Shown: piece by piece, positions 8,678 to 18,386 of the stretch | How positions within the stretch are numbered: position 1 is the stretch's first letter | How the letters are laid out: every line of letters begins with the position of its first letter | NCBI GenBank assembly: GCA_029558835.1 | Contig: JAKQDH010000163.1 | Coordinates: 100,047 to 164,046, forward strand | DNA length: 64,000 nt | Origin: Planctomycetota bacterium | GTDB taxonomy: Bacteria > Planctomycetota > Phycisphaerae > UBA1845 | Direction of reading: 5' to 3' | Position numbers and translations under genes: made by a program | The notes under the pieces: model-generated | The model's input: the letters and a program-made list of their open reading frames with translations, nothing else | What the model was told of the DNA's origin: nothing | Databases searched by the model: none

Positions 8678-9343
8678 TCACACCTTGACGGGCAGGGGTT
8701 CCGGGAGCTGGGCCTGCCGGGCGCGCCGCAGGGCGAGAATCAGTTCGACTTCCCCGACCGGCTGGTCAACCTGGCGGGCGATCTCCGTGGCCGACTTGCC
8801 CTCGTCGGCGAGGCGATAGACGGCCGCCTGACGGGGGTCTTCGCCTCGCGGCGGGGCCTCCACGGGGGAGAGGGCATCCGGGGGCTCCGCGTCCAGCGTC
8901 AGATCCAGACGCCGCGGCCCAGGTGAGGCTTGCAGGAGGGCGTTGAGTTGGGCGATCCGGCGGTCGGCTTCACGGAGCACAGCCTCCACCTTCGCGTACT
9001 TCGTGTCCAACAGGGCACTGACCTGACGTGCGAGTTCATCCAGTTGCAGCACGGCCTGATCCAGGTCCTGGCGCTGGCGCTGCTCGGCCGTCAGCCGTTC
9101 GTAGCGCGCCTTGACCGACTCGCCGGCGTCCCGTTGTCGCTCCCGGATCTTCTGCCGCGTGCGAATCAGCGTGATGGTGGTGAACACCACTACGAGGGCG
9201 ACCAGCAGCAGTTGGCCCGCCCCCATGTCACCCCACGTGCGCCCGGTGGACGGGTCGGCCGCCAACAGGGTCAGCGGGCCGGCGGCGCTCATGGGGATCG
9301 TCATCAACATGACCGGCATCCTGCAACAACCACCAGGCATCAC
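8678..9343 (-). CDS. Single-pass membrane protein with coiled coil and HTH-like tail (DUF2802-like)
   Basis: A 221-residue protein with one membrane helix (about 46-62, LLLVALVVVFTTITLI), then a long charged coiled coil (about 65-135, KIRERQRDAGESVKARYERL onward) and a C-terminal helix-turn-helix-like motif (about 175-208, VYRLADEGKSATEIARQVDQ). That last pattern, a short DNA-binding-like unit after a coiled coil and a membrane anchor, resembles DUF2802/DUF6115 proteins found near flagellar or housekeeping genes. Its partner is unknown. It lies downstream of larC on the same strand with a 33-base gap, so the two may be co-transcribed. Confidence 0.68.
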   Translation of the reverse strand: MMPGGCCRMPVMLMTIPMSAAGPLTLLAADPSTGRTWGDMGAGQLLLVALVVVFTTITLIRTRQKIRERQRDAGESVKARYERLTAEQRQRQDLDQAVLQLDELARQVSALLDTKYAKVEAVLREADRRIAQLNALLQASPGPRRLDLTLDAEPPDALSPVEAPPRGEDPRQAAVYRLADEGKSATEIARQVDQPVGEVELILALRRARQAQLPEPLPVKV

Positions 9344-9376
9344 TTGGCGGCTGGCTCTTCCCTTCGGCCTGTGGGC

Positions 9377-10567
9377 TCAGCGCGGGGCTGCACCGTCGCC
9401 TCGCCGACCCCAGGCAAGCTGGACCGCCGACATCACCAGGCGGACCGAGACGCCCTGGGTGCGTGCGGCTGCCAGGCAGTCATCGAACTCCGGATGAGCC
9501 GTCTCCACACCCTCCCGAGTGGCGACCTTCACCCGGATCACCCCGTAGGGCGTCGTGACCGACTCCTCCCGCCGGGCCAGCTTGGTCCGCCGGCTCTGGT
9601 GACGGCGGATGCCGAACGTCGTCGTCTCGGCGAACAGCAACGCCTCGAACTTCGCGGCATCCTCCGGTCGGCACAGCACCGTCAGCAGCAAACCCGGTCG
9701 CGACTTCTTCATCTGTATCGGCAGGGCGTACGCGTCCAGTGCACCCTCAGCGAGCGTGCGCTCCAGGCAGTGGGCAACCCATTGCGGCGAGCTGTCGTCG
9801 AGGTTCGTCTCCAGCACGGTGATCTCGTCCACTTCCCCGACGGCATGCGGCTCGCCGATCAGTACTCGCAGCACGTTGGGCAGCATTCCACCCTCGCGGG
9901 CGCCCGCCCCGTAGCCCACGGCCGCAAGCTGCATCGGCGGCACCGGACCGAACTGCTCCGCCAGTGTCGTTAACACGGCTGCCCCGGTGGGTGTGGTCAG
10001 TTCGCCCGGCTCGTCGCAGGCGGCCAGCGGCACGCCCTTGAGCAACTCCGCCGTCGCCGGCGCCGGCACGGGGAATACCCCGTGGGCGCAGTGCACCGTT
10101 CCCGATCCCGTCGGCAGCGGCGAACAGACGACCCGCTCCACGCCCAGCAGTTCCAGCGCCCAGACCGCCCCCACCACGTCCAAAATGGCGTCCACCGCCC
10201 CGACCTCATGGAAGTGCACGTGGTCCGGCGTGGTCCCGTGCACGGCTGCCTCTGCCTGAGCGAGACGTTGGAACACGTCCGTCGCCCGCGCCCGTACCGT
10301 GGTCGGCAACGGCGCCCGCTCCAGCAAATGGAGAATGTCGCTGAGGTGGCGATGCGGCTGATGGTGGTCCGCGTCGAGCCGCACGTCGAAGCGCGTGGCC
10401 GCCAGCCCCTTGCGTGTGACCCGCTCAATCGAAAGCGCGTACCCGTGCAGACCCAGCGACGCCAGACCGGCCCGCAGGCGCTCGACGTCCGCACCGGCAT
10501 CGAGCAGGGCCGCGACGATCATGTCGCCGGCCGCCCCGCTGAAACAATCGAAGTACGCGATCCGCAC
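9377..10567 (-). CDS. larC: LarC, nickel-pincer cofactor cyclometallase (DUF111)
   Basis: A 396-residue protein of the LarC family, which inserts nickel into pyridinium-3,5-bisthiocarboxylic acid mononucleotide to make the nickel-pincer cofactor of lactate racemase and relatives. Visible family marks are the N-terminal AYFDCFSGAAGDM, HFHEVGAVDAILDVVG in the middle and the C-terminal domain with LETNLDDSSPQW and MKKSRPG. It is encoded in one frame, unlike the programmed-frameshift larC of some lactobacilli. The GTG at 10567 is the best start because the family begins at this point and a GGGGG ribosome site lies 6 bases upstream; the frame itself is open further. LarB and LarE are not in the window. 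Confidence 0.92.
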   Translation of the reverse strand: MRIAYFDCFSGAAGDMIVAALLDAGADVERLRAGLASLGLHGYALSIERVTRKGLAATRFDVRLDADHHQPHRHLSDILHLLERAPLPTTVRARATDVFQRLAQAEAAVHGTTPDHVHFHEVGAVDAILDVVGAVWALELLGVERVVCSPLPTGSGTVHCAHGVFPVPAPATAELLKGVPLAACDEPGELTTPTGAAVLTTLAEQFGPVPPMQLAAVGYGAGAREGGMLPNVLRVLIGEPHAVGEVDEITVLETNLDDSSPQWVAHCLERTLAEGALDAYALPIQMKKSRPGLLLTVLCRPEDAAKFEALLFAETTTFGIRRHQSRRTKLARREESVTTPYGVIRVKVATREGVETAHPEFDDCLAAARTQGVSVRLVMSAVQLAWGRRGDGAAPR

Positions 10568-10651
10568 GGATTGCCCCCTATTCGTCGAATGCTGCGTCGC
10601 GCGTGAGCATAGTCTGCTGGTTCGATCGCATTCGCATGCTTCATCATTTCC

Positions 10652-10676
10652 CCAGGTCCACAGGACCTGGGCCACC
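10652..10676. repeat. AGGTCC/GGACCT palindromic repeat
   Basis: CCAGGTCC-ACA-GGACCTGG followed by GCCACCC, in the gap between priA and larC. Near-identical copies lie at 52855 and 52884. Confidence 0.65.
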
Positions 10677-10735
10677 CGCGCGCCCGCGCGCGACTCGGCC
10701 GGGTGCCGGAGTGTAGAGGAGGCACGGGCGGGCGT

Positions 10736-13024
10736 CTACGCCAGTTCCACCGGGTCAACGTCCACCATGAGCGTCGCGCCGGTGATGCGGAGCCTGCCCG
10801 CGTCGCGCGCCGCCTGGAGGAGGCGGTGCAACGTGGCCGCCTCGGGCGCACGCACCAGCAGTTCATAGCGATACTTCCCGCGCAAACGCGGGAGCGGGCA
10901 GGGCGACGGGCCCAGCACATCGGTGTCCGCCGCCGCCAGCTCGGCAATCGTCCCGCGCAGGTGTTCCGCGAGCGCCTCGACGCACCGGACGGCCTGTTCA
11001 TCACGGGCGTGCGTCAGCACGAACCTGGCCAGCCGCCGATACGGCGGCAACCCCACCCGCCGGCGGATCGGCAGCTCCCGGGCCACGAACGCCTCGTAAT
11101 CGTGCCGGGTGGCGGTGGAAAGGGCATACAGGTCGGGCATCGTCGTCTGCACCACCACGGAGCCCGGCACGGCGGCCCGCCCCGCGCGACCGGCCACCTG
11201 GGTGAGAAGCTGAAACAGCCGCTCCTGGGCCCGGAAGTCCCCGGCCAGCGCCGACGGCTCGGCGTTGATGACGCCCACCACCGACACCCACGGGAAATCC
11301 AGCCCCTTCGCAATCATCTGCGTGCCCACCAGCACGTCCGTGCGCCGCGCCTCAAAGTCGTCCACGACCTTCTGATACTCGTCACGGTGACGTACCGTGT
11401 CACTATCCACCCGGCAGATGCGGGCCTCCGGAAAACGGGACGCCAGGATGTCCTCGATCCGCTGAGTTCCCGGCCCGATCTGCACCAGCCGGGCACCGCA
11501 ACCCATCGTCGGGCAGCGCGTCGGGATCGGCGTCTGCGTGCGGCAGTAATGACACAGCGCCCGTCCCGTGGCCGTGTGTACCACCAGACTCACGCTGCAC
11601 CGCGGACACACCAGCCGGGCCCGACAGACGGGGCAATACACCCGGCTCGCATAGCCCCGCCGGTTCATCAGGATCACCGCCTGCTCCTGCCGCCCCAGCG
11701 CCTCGCGCAGCCGATGCTCAAGCAGCCGCGACAGCACGGGCGTCTGACCGTCGATCGTCGGCTCCTCGTTCATGTCCACCACCTGCACGATCGGCAGCGG
11801 CAGGTCCTTCACCCGCGCGGGCAGCGTCACCCGCTCGTAGTGCGGACGGGTCGCGCTGTTATGCCACGACTCCAGCGAAGGTGTGGCCGAGCCCAGCACC
11901 ACGGGGAACCCACCCAGATGCCCGCGCATAATGGCCACGTCGCGCACGTGGAACCGCGGCGCTTGCAGGTTCTTGTAGCTGGCATCCTGCTCCTCATCGA
12001 CGCAGATGAGCCCCAGTCTCGGGCAGGGGGCGAACACGGCGCTGCGCGTGCCGATGACGACCTGCTTCCGCCCGGCCGCCACTTCCCGCCAGATCACCGA
12101 GCGCTGCGCGTCGGTCAGCCCGCTGTGCTGGACCGCAACCTGCGGGAAGCGGGCCGCCAGCCGCTGCACAAGCTGCGTGGTCAACACGATCTCCGGCACC
12201 AGCAGCAGCGCCTGCCTGCCCATCGCCAGCGCCGCCCGGATGGCATGCACGTACACTTCCGTCTTGCCGGATCCGCTGACGCCGAACAGCAGGGTGACAC
12301 TGAAGCCGCCGCCGGCGAGCCGGCCACGGACCACCTCTAGGGCGCGCTCCTGATGCACGTTGAGCGTGAAGTCAGGCTCTCGGGGCAGCCGGTCGAAATC
12401 AAGGTTGTCCGGCAGCTCCTTGCGGGTGCTGATGCTCACCCAACCCGCCCGCGCCAGTCCCTGCAGAACGCCCGTCGAGGCCCCCGTCCGCTCCAGGAGT
12501 GTCGCGACGGGCACCGGGGAAGATGCCTGCGCCAGGGCCTCCAGGATCGCCCGCCGTGGACCGGTGAGCCGCAAGCCGCCCGCGTGCCACTCACCTGCCG
12601 GACGGGCCAAGGCCGCGCAGCGCACCGTCAGCAGCCCGCTCTGCTGCCGGACCGCCTCCGGCGTCATCGCCTTGAGCGTCCGGCCCAGCGGGCAGAGGTA
12701 GTGCCGGGCGATGCGCCGCCCCAACTCGATCAGCTCCGGCGTCAGGTAGCTCTCCGTGTCGCGCACGGCCTGAATCGGGCGGAGGGTCGTGTCCCACGCA
12801 CGCTGATCGAGCCCCAGCACGAACCCGTCCACGAGCGTGCCCCGCCTTCCCAACGGCACCACCACGCGTCGCCCGGGCACGACGGCCGCTTGCAGCTCGT
12901 CCGGCACCGCGAAGGTATACGTCCGCCACAACGGCGGCAGCGGCGCCACCTCCGCGACCAGCCCCTGACGCTGCTCGCCGGGTTCAACCCACAGCCGACC
13001 CGTCGTGTCGGAGGAGGAGCCCAT
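10736..13024 (-). CDS. priA: Primosomal protein N' (PriA helicase)
   Basis: A 762-residue replication-restart helicase that loads the replisome on stalled forks. The order is as expected: N-terminal DNA-binding domain (PLPPLWRTYTFAVPDELQAAVVPGRRVVVPLG), Walker A (GVSGSGKTE), a DEEQ box (family usually DEEH), helicase motif LGSATPSLE, the zinc-binding cysteine cluster (CPVCRARLVCPRCSVSLVVH then CHYCRTQ and CPTMGCG), and C-terminal motifs GTQMIAKGLDFP and QVAGRAGR. The ATG at 13024 is chosen because it fits the family N-terminus and has a GGGGG site upstream; the frame is open 23 codons further. The DEEQ variant is a small oddity. Confidence 0.95.
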   Translation of the reverse strand: MGSSSDTTGRLWVEPGEQRQGLVAEVAPLPPLWRTYTFAVPDELQAAVVPGRRVVVPLGRRGTLVDGFVLGLDQRAWDTTLRPIQAVRDTESYLTPELIELGRRIARHYLCPLGRTLKAMTPEAVRQQSGLLTVRCAALARPAGEWHAGGLRLTGPRRAILEALAQASSPVPVATLLERTGASTGVLQGLARAGWVSISTRKELPDNLDFDRLPREPDFTLNVHQERALEVVRGRLAGGGFSVTLLFGVSGSGKTEVYVHAIRAALAMGRQALLLVPEIVLTTQLVQRLAARFPQVAVQHSGLTDAQRSVIWREVAAGRKQVVIGTRSAVFAPCPRLGLICVDEEQDASYKNLQAPRFHVRDVAIMRGHLGGFPVVLGSATPSLESWHNSATRPHYERVTLPARVKDLPLPIVQVVDMNEEPTIDGQTPVLSRLLEHRLREALGRQEQAVILMNRRGYASRVYCPVCRARLVCPRCSVSLVVHTATGRALCHYCRTQTPIPTRCPTMGCGARLVQIGPGTQRIEDILASRFPEARICRVDSDTVRHRDEYQKVVDDFEARRTDVLVGTQMIAKGLDFPWVSVVGVINAEPSALAGDFRAQERLFQLLTQVAGRAGRAAVPGSVVVQTTMPDLYALSTATRHDYEAFVARELPIRRRVGLPPYRRLARFVLTHARDEQAVRCVEALAEHLRGTIAELAAADTDVLGPSPCPLPRLRGKYRYELLVRAPEAATLHRLLQAARDAGRLRITGATLMVDVDPVELA

Positions 13025-13304
13025 CAGTACCCCCGTTTCTTCGCCCGGCGCAGCCGAGGCGGGCCGCCCAGGAACGCAGCGGTGCCCCAGCACGCTCCGC
13101 GCGCGAACTGTCCGCCTGATTGTAACTGGTCAGAAGCCCGTCAGCAGAAAGAATGAATAGAGGGACGGCAGGCCGACAACCACTCCCCGAGCGGAGTCCC
13201 GCAGACCGCTACCGAGCCCGAGTGGACACCAAGGCCGCCCCGCGCGTACCGCGGATAACCGCATCTTCCCCCAAGCAACTGCTTGGGGCGGGCGGTAGGC
13301 CTGG

Positions 13305-13718
13305 TTACCGCATCCTGGCCTCGCCGGGCTCAGGCTGGCTGCGGAAACCGGTAATCTGGGGCATGTCCTCGGGTTTCTCGCTCGGGTGCACTACAAACAC
13401 CTCAACCCGGACAATCTCCTCGAACGGAACGGTAACCACAAACGCCCCGACCTTGTAGTGCTCATCCACCGGCTCGCATTCAAAGACCAAGTCCGAGCGG
13501 GCGGGCACCTCGGCGATCTCCTTGATCTCGTAGCTGAACCCGTCGCGCAGGTAGATGAGTTGCCGGACCTCCAACTCCGCGTGGAACTGCCCCACGTCCT
13601 CCCGGTCCGTCAAATCAGCGCGGGTGATGCCCGGAAAATGCTTCAAAGTGCAGCGCCACTTCGCGGTCTCGATCTGCTCGTTTCGGGCACCCCCGTGGAA
13701 CCAGTCGTAGTTGAACAT
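13305..13718 (-). CDS. Conserved-looking hypothetical protein, 137 residues
   Basis: A soluble, acidic protein with no signal peptide or membrane helix. It starts MFNYDWFHGGARN and has several Glu/Val-rich strands (KVGAFVVTVPFEEIVRVEVFVV), suggesting a beta-rich domain. I do not recognise a family. It diverges from queG with 172 bases between the starts. Codon use looks normal for the window, and no competing frame is convincing. Confidence 0.6.
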   Translation of the reverse strand: MFNYDWFHGGARNEQIETAKWRCTLKHFPGITRADLTDREDVGQFHAELEVRQLIYLRDGFSYEIKEIAEVPARSDLVFECEPVDEHYKVGAFVVTVPFEEIVRVEVFVVHPSEKPEDMPQITGFRSQPEPGEARMR

Positions 13719-13890
13719 CCGGCATCCTGTCCGTCAGGTAGCTGTTTGGGTCGCTCGCCTCGCCGACCGGGGACGCGGTGCACCCGGCCGACCCGTTGCA
13801 GGGCAGGCACGCTACTCCCCTCGCGCAGGGGCGTCAACGGCAGACTCCTGCCGACGTTGTATCGGCTACCCCCACCGGTACCATGCGTGC

Positions 13891-14880
13891 GTGGAACCAG
13901 CCGAACTGACCAATCTCATCAAGGGTCTCGCCCACGCGGCCGGCTTCGAGCGGTGCGGCATCGCCCAAGTGGGCCTGTTGCCCCGCGCGGATTATCTGAC
14001 CGAATGGTTAGCTCATGGCATGCACGGGGAAATGCAGTTTCTTCAGTCACACCGTGAGCTGCTTACCAATCCGCACCACCTGATCGATGGAGCCAGGAGC
14101 CTGATCGTCCTTGCCCGGGTGTACGGACAGAAGGCCCCGGCGTGGCGACCGGAGGACGACGGACTCCGAGGCCGGGTGGCCTGCTACGCCTGGGGCGAGG
14201 ACTACCATGTCGTTCTGCGCGAGCAGCTTCACGGGCTTGCGGACGCGATCCGCGACCGAGTCGGGCGGGAGGTACCCATGAGGGTGTGCGTGGACACCGC
14301 TCCCCTCGTCGAACGCGAGTGGGCAGCCCGGGCCGGCGTCGGCTGGATCGGGAAGAACACGCTGGTGCTGCACCCCCGCTTGGGTAGCTACACGTTCCTT
14401 GGCGTGCTGGTCACGACGCTGGAGTTGGTGCCGGATGAGCCTATGCCGGACCACTGCGGTACCTGCACGGCCTGCCTGGATGCGTGTCCCACCGGCGCCT
14501 TCCCCGCCCCGTACCGGATGGACGCCCGCCGGTGTATCAGCTACCTGACCATCGAGCACCGCGGCCGGATTCCGGATGAGTTCCACGCGGCCCTGGGCAA
14601 CTGGGTCTTCGGCTGCGACGTATGCCAGGAGGTATGCCCGTACAATCGCAGAGCCCCGGTCACCAGCGAGCCGCGTTTTGCCATCCGCCCGCCGCTCCCC
14701 TACCCGGGGCTCGAGGCGTTGATGCACTGGACGACTGAGGACTACCGTCGCGTGCTGCGGGGCAGCGCCATGCGGCGCGCGAAGTTGGGGATGCTCCAGC
14801 GCAATGCCGGCCTCGCCCGGCGGAACATCACGGGACAGCCTGTAGACAGGGATGAGCAGCCGTTGCCCGGGCCGGCATAA
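13891..14880 (+). CDS. queG: Epoxyqueuosine reductase QueG
   Basis: A 329-residue enzyme that reduces epoxyqueuosine to queuosine in tRNA, using cobalamin and two [4Fe-4S] clusters. Visible marks are the N-terminal DUF1730 part (GFERCGIAQVGLLPRADYLTEWL), the conserved DTAPLVEREWAARAGVGWIGKNT, and two cluster motifs, CGTCTACLDACPTGA (near 190) and CDVCQEVCPYN (near 243). Family proteins begin where the GTG at 13891 lies, so I use it although the frame is open further upstream. The C-terminus ends after the RRAKLGMLQRNAGLARRN helix, without the HEAT extension seen in some homologues. Confidence 0.95.
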   Translation: MEPAELTNLIKGLAHAAGFERCGIAQVGLLPRADYLTEWLAHGMHGEMQFLQSHRELLTNPHHLIDGARSLIVLARVYGQKAPAWRPEDDGLRGRVACYAWGEDYHVVLREQLHGLADAIRDRVGREVPMRVCVDTAPLVEREWAARAGVGWIGKNTLVLHPRLGSYTFLGVLVTTLELVPDEPMPDHCGTCTACLDACPTGAFPAPYRMDARRCISYLTIEHRGRIPDEFHAALGNWVFGCDVCQEVCPYNRRAPVTSEPRFAIRPPLPYPGLEALMHWTTEDYRRVLRGSAMRRAKLGMLQRNAGLARRNITGQPVDRDEQPLPGPA

Positions 14881-15434
14881 CAACCGGCCCCCCGGCAAGC
14901 AAGCAGGGCACAACGGGTAGGGACAGGACGCCCGCATCCGTCGTATTGGGCTATGCCGAGACCGGTGTGCAGGCATGTGTCCCGGATGGCGAGGGGTGAC
15001 CGTCGGGGAATCGGGCGTGCCGCAACCGCTGGCAGGCCAGGGCACCCCCGCGTGGAGAGGTTGGGCCCCCCGCGCGGGGAGGCCATCGAGCCGGCACCGC
15101 GGGTGAAACGACCGGAAGGCAAGACCTGGACGCCGCTTTCGTAGCGGTGGCCGGCGACGGCGGAGTTGCCGGCGCTCCGACGGAAGAAGGGTATAGCGAC
15201 CGTCGGTCGCCCCGACAGAACGAGCCGCGCGGGGGTTGCGATGGAGGGGCGTTCATAGGAGCTACGCCCCCCTGCGGGCGACGCAGGGGACCCCCACGCC
15301 GCAAACTCCCACGTTGCCCCCACGCGACCGTCGTGGCCGCCCACCGCTTGCGCCGCGCCGAGAGCGCGCACGCGGGCTACGGGGGCCGACGCTGGCGGCT
15401 TGGCCGCGCCGGGCGTGCCACCGCATATCCGCCG
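14881..15434. other. Convergent intergenic region, 554 bases
   Basis: No supported gene. It lies between the ends of queG (rightward) and the CorA-like gene (leftward). One clean hairpin (CCCCTGCG, 5-base loop, CGCAGGGG; 15269-15289) could slow transcription but lacks a U-tract. The open frames here are GC-rich shadows. Confidence 0.5.
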
Positions 15435-16349
15435 TTAACCGCTCAGACGCTTCCAGAGATAAAGGAACGCCGCCACCGACAGCGAGGCCAGCGCCATGAT
15501 GATCCAGAACGCCAGATCCATCGTCGCCAGGGGGATGCGCACGTTCATGGAGAAGGCGCTCACCACGGCCGTCGGCACCATGATGCCGATGGTGATGATG
15601 TTGAGGCGTTTCATCAGGACGTTCAGGTTGTTGGCGACGATCGAGGCCCGGGCGTCCATGAGGCTGGCGAGGATGTTCGAGTACATCTCGGCCTGCTTCA
15701 GGCACTGGTTGTTCTCGATGATGAGGTCGTCGAGCAGTTCCGCCTCGTCCGTGCTGAAGCCGATCCGGGCGGCGTTGTGTCGCAGCTTGTCCAGGGTGGC
15801 GCCGTTGGAGTTGATGGAGTTGAAGTAGTAGACCAGGCTCTTCTGCAGCGAGAACATGCTGATCAGGTGCTTGTTCTCCATCGACCGGTTGATCTCGTTC
15901 TGCAGCTCGTCCGAGACCATGCTGATGGCGCGCAGGTGCTCGCGGAAGTGGACGACCACGCGTGCCACCAGGCGCAGGACCACCCCGGGCACCGACTGCA
16001 CGCGCTGGATGGGGGGGCCCTCCAGCAGGGCCCCGTCCTCGCCGACGATGATCCGCAGCCGGTCCTTGAAGAGAAACACGCCCATCGACGCCACGCCGAA
16101 CGCAAACTGCTCGCCGGTGGAGAGATTGCGGGGCCGCTTGAAGATGATCGCCACGTGCTCGGGCTCGAACTCCAGACGGGACAGCTCGTCCGGGTCCAGG
16201 GCCGAGTTCAGGGTGTGCTCGTCGATCTTCAACTCGTCGATGAGATACTTGCGCTCCTGCTCCTCCGGGTTGGCATAGATGGCAATGGGGCCCACGTCTT
16301 CCGCGGCTTCGACCAGCCGACGATCCGCGATCTGGTAGGTCTTCTTCAT
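15435..16349 (-). CDS. CorA-like divalent-cation channel family protein with altered GMN motif
   Basis: A 304-residue protein with the CorA plan: an alpha/beta cytoplasmic domain (1-100), a long helix region (FREHLRAISMVSDELQNEIN and LDDLIIENNQCLKQAEMYSN) and two membrane helices at the very C-terminus with a basic end (LWKRLSG). CorA proteins are pentameric Mg, Co or Zn channels of the inner membrane. The signature Y/F-GMN at the pore entrance reads FSMN here, and the usual MPE loop is replaced by IPLATMD, so ion selectivity may differ or be lost. The start at 16349 (MKKTYQI) has a GGGGAG site upstream. Confidence 0.85.
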   Translation of the reverse strand: MKKTYQIADRRLVEAAEDVGPIAIYANPEEQERKYLIDELKIDEHTLNSALDPDELSRLEFEPEHVAIIFKRPRNLSTGEQFAFGVASMGVFLFKDRLRIIVGEDGALLEGPPIQRVQSVPGVVLRLVARVVVHFREHLRAISMVSDELQNEINRSMENKHLISMFSLQKSLVYYFNSINSNGATLDKLRHNAARIGFSTDEAELLDDLIIENNQCLKQAEMYSNILASLMDARASIVANNLNVLMKRLNIITIGIMVPTAVVSAFSMNVRIPLATMDLAFWIIMALASLSVAAFLYLWKRLSG

Positions 16350-16509
16350 CCGTCCACTCCCCGCCCTCCGCCCGGCGCGTCCCAGCCGGGTGGGCGGAAG
16401 ACCGACAGAACGGACTGAACGCGCTGGGGGTTCCGGGAAACCGAGCCCATCGCGGCCCCGGCCGGCGGCAGTATCACGCGACCTCAAACCCGCGGCAAGC
16501 CGGGCCGGC

Positions 16510-17829
16510 TCAGAAGTTGATCCGCACCCGCAACCCACCCACGATGGTGTGCCCGAGCTGACCATTGGCGCCGGGGTTGTCGATGTACTGCAGGTCCGGA
16601 CTGATCACCAGCCACTTGAGCACCGGAATGGCGTAGTAGGCCTCGTAGACCGTTTCCGTCCCCGGCGCGTCGCTGACGAACCGGCTGTACTGCCGCGAGG
16701 TATTGTGCACCGTGCAGCCGACCCCCAGTACGTCGTCGTCCCGCCCGGGAACCAGCCCCTTGTACTGCATGCCGCCCGAGTAGAACTCGGAAAAACGGTT
16801 GTGGTCGCCGTGCAACAGGCCCAGCCGGGCGAACAGGCCGAGCCCCTGGTCCTTGCCCTCGACCTCTCGGTACACCAACTGGTCACAGCTCGACCAGAAG
16901 CCGTAGTCGTCGCCCTCCAGTTCGCCGGAGGCATACTCGGCCCGCGGCCGGGGATCGAACAACATGCCGAAACGGTAGTTGCCGGGCAGCTCGCCCCGCG
17001 GGCCGGGCAGCTTGACCGCAAAACCGTGCTCCAGGTAGCCGATGAACCACGCTTCGTCGTGGAACGCCGTGGAGAAGCCCGGCTTGTACAGGATCGGATA
17101 GGTCTGCGCGTCGAGCGTGCCCAGCATGAACGTGTACCAGTCCACGGGCTGCACGGTGAGCGCCACGCCCAGCCCCGGGCCCAGCGGAATCAACGGGTTG
17201 TTGTCCAGCCCCAGGTTCTGGAACTGCCGGTCTTCGCTGTTGGCGTAGGCGTTGCGGTCGATGATCGTCTGGTAATCAAGGAAGCCCGCCTGAAGGTGCA
17301 CCTTGCGGTCCAGGAAGTAATGCCGGTACCACAACTGCGCGATGACAAATCCCTCATCGTCTCCGTCGTCCGACACCTGCCGCAGGGCCCCCGACCACGG
17401 GTTCACACCCAGGCCCCAGTAGTCCTGCAAATGAAGCAGGGCCTCGCCGTCGTCCCACAGGCCGAGCTTGCCGAAATCAAACGCCGCCAGAATGTCCAGC
17501 GAGGCGTAGTTGCGATACGCCCGCTTCGTCTCCAGGCCGCCCTTGAAGATGCCCATGTAGTAGTCGGTCAGGAACCCGCTGATCTTGATGCCGTGTTCCT
17601 CCAGCTTGGTGCGCTCGCCGCCCCAGTCGCCGGTGGCCTGGGACGAGTCCAGCGATAGGGGACCGTGTCGGACCGGCGCCGGAGGCGCTTCCGTCGATGA
17701 CGTCGCGGGCGCTGCGGCCGTCGGCGTTTCACCGCCGGGCGACGGCGCTCCCGGGGAAGATGCAGCGGCCGGTCCCACCTCAGCCGAGGTACCGATCAGC
17801 AGAGCTACGACACTCAACACAACGAGCAT
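16510..17829 (-). CDS. OprB-type carbohydrate-selective outer-membrane porin
   Basis: A 439-residue exported protein with an N-terminal signal sequence (MLVVLSVVALLIGTSAEVG), a Pro/Ala/Thr-rich linker (about 25-60) and a beta-barrel domain. The opening TGDWGGERTKLEEHGIKISG is the OprB hallmark. Later DFGKLGLWDDGEALLHLQ, AYYAIPVLKWLVISPDLQYI and a final strand GGLRVRINF ending in Phe fit a 16-strand porin. OprB porins admit sugars through the outer membrane, so the call supports a two-membrane cell. The ATG at 17829 has a GAGGG site. It is the only gene on its strand between the CorA-like gene and the divergent acyl-CoA ligase. Confidence 0.9.
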   Translation of the reverse strand: MLVVLSVVALLIGTSAEVGPAAASSPGAPSPGGETPTAAAPATSSTEAPPAPVRHGPLSLDSSQATGDWGGERTKLEEHGIKISGFLTDYYMGIFKGGLETKRAYRNYASLDILAAFDFGKLGLWDDGEALLHLQDYWGLGVNPWSGALRQVSDDGDDEGFVIAQLWYRHYFLDRKVHLQAGFLDYQTIIDRNAYANSEDRQFQNLGLDNNPLIPLGPGLGVALTVQPVDWYTFMLGTLDAQTYPILYKPGFSTAFHDEAWFIGYLEHGFAVKLPGPRGELPGNYRFGMLFDPRPRAEYASGELEGDDYGFWSSCDQLVYREVEGKDQGLGLFARLGLLHGDHNRFSEFYSGGMQYKGLVPGRDDDVLGVGCTVHNTSRQYSRFVSDAPGTETVYEAYYAIPVLKWLVISPDLQYIDNPGANGQLGHTIVGGLRVRINF

Positions 17830-18386
17830 AGCGCCCTCGCTTGTGAATCACCACTACCAACCAACTTTGCCCAGAAGACCACCGGCACCGCCCTCTCTCC
17901 CGGCATCTCCTCCGCGCCCCGAGTACCGCCCGGGCACGGGGGGCCGCGCACGCCGCCGCTTCGGTCTCCACCACATCCGGTTCAGGAAGCCCCCGCAGGC
18001 GCGCCGGCCCACGGAAGCCCGGCGAGTGTACCGCGCAGGGCACGCCACGCTACCCCCACAGTCAAGCCGGCTTCGGCTGCAACCGGGGGCGCCGCCACCC
18101 CAACCGTGAACCCCGCGGCGGAACGTGCCGCCCTGGCGCAGGGCCCGGGCGACGCCGCCCACCCGGCCGGCCCGCCTGACGCCGTCGCCCGGACGGGTGC
18201 CGGGCCCCCGGCGACCGCCCGCGGCACGGCGAATGCCGGGACGTTGCCCGGCACCGGGCGGGCGTAGCGTGCCTCCGCTCGGGACCGCCCCGGCGGCAAG
18301 CGTGTTGCCGCCGGCGGGATCACGGGCCGCCCTGCCGGCCCCTGGGGCCTCGTGCCCCAGACGCCCTACGGTACGGAGGACCGCAC
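17830..18386. other. Divergent GC-rich intergenic region, 557 bases
   Basis: It must carry the promoters of the oprB-type gene and the acyl-CoA ligase, yet no confident -35/-10 pair is visible. Apparent frames here are GC-rich shadows with no protein-like composition. The ligase ribosome site (GGAGG, 18375-18379) closes the region. Confidence 0.5.

Noticed and set aside
10703..12340. A 545-codon plus-strand frame over priA
   Set aside because: PriA motifs are complete on the minus strand; this frame is a GC shadow.
14881..15434. Possible small genes between queG and the CorA-like gene
   Set aside because: Open frames are GC shadows without ribosome sites or recognisable composition.
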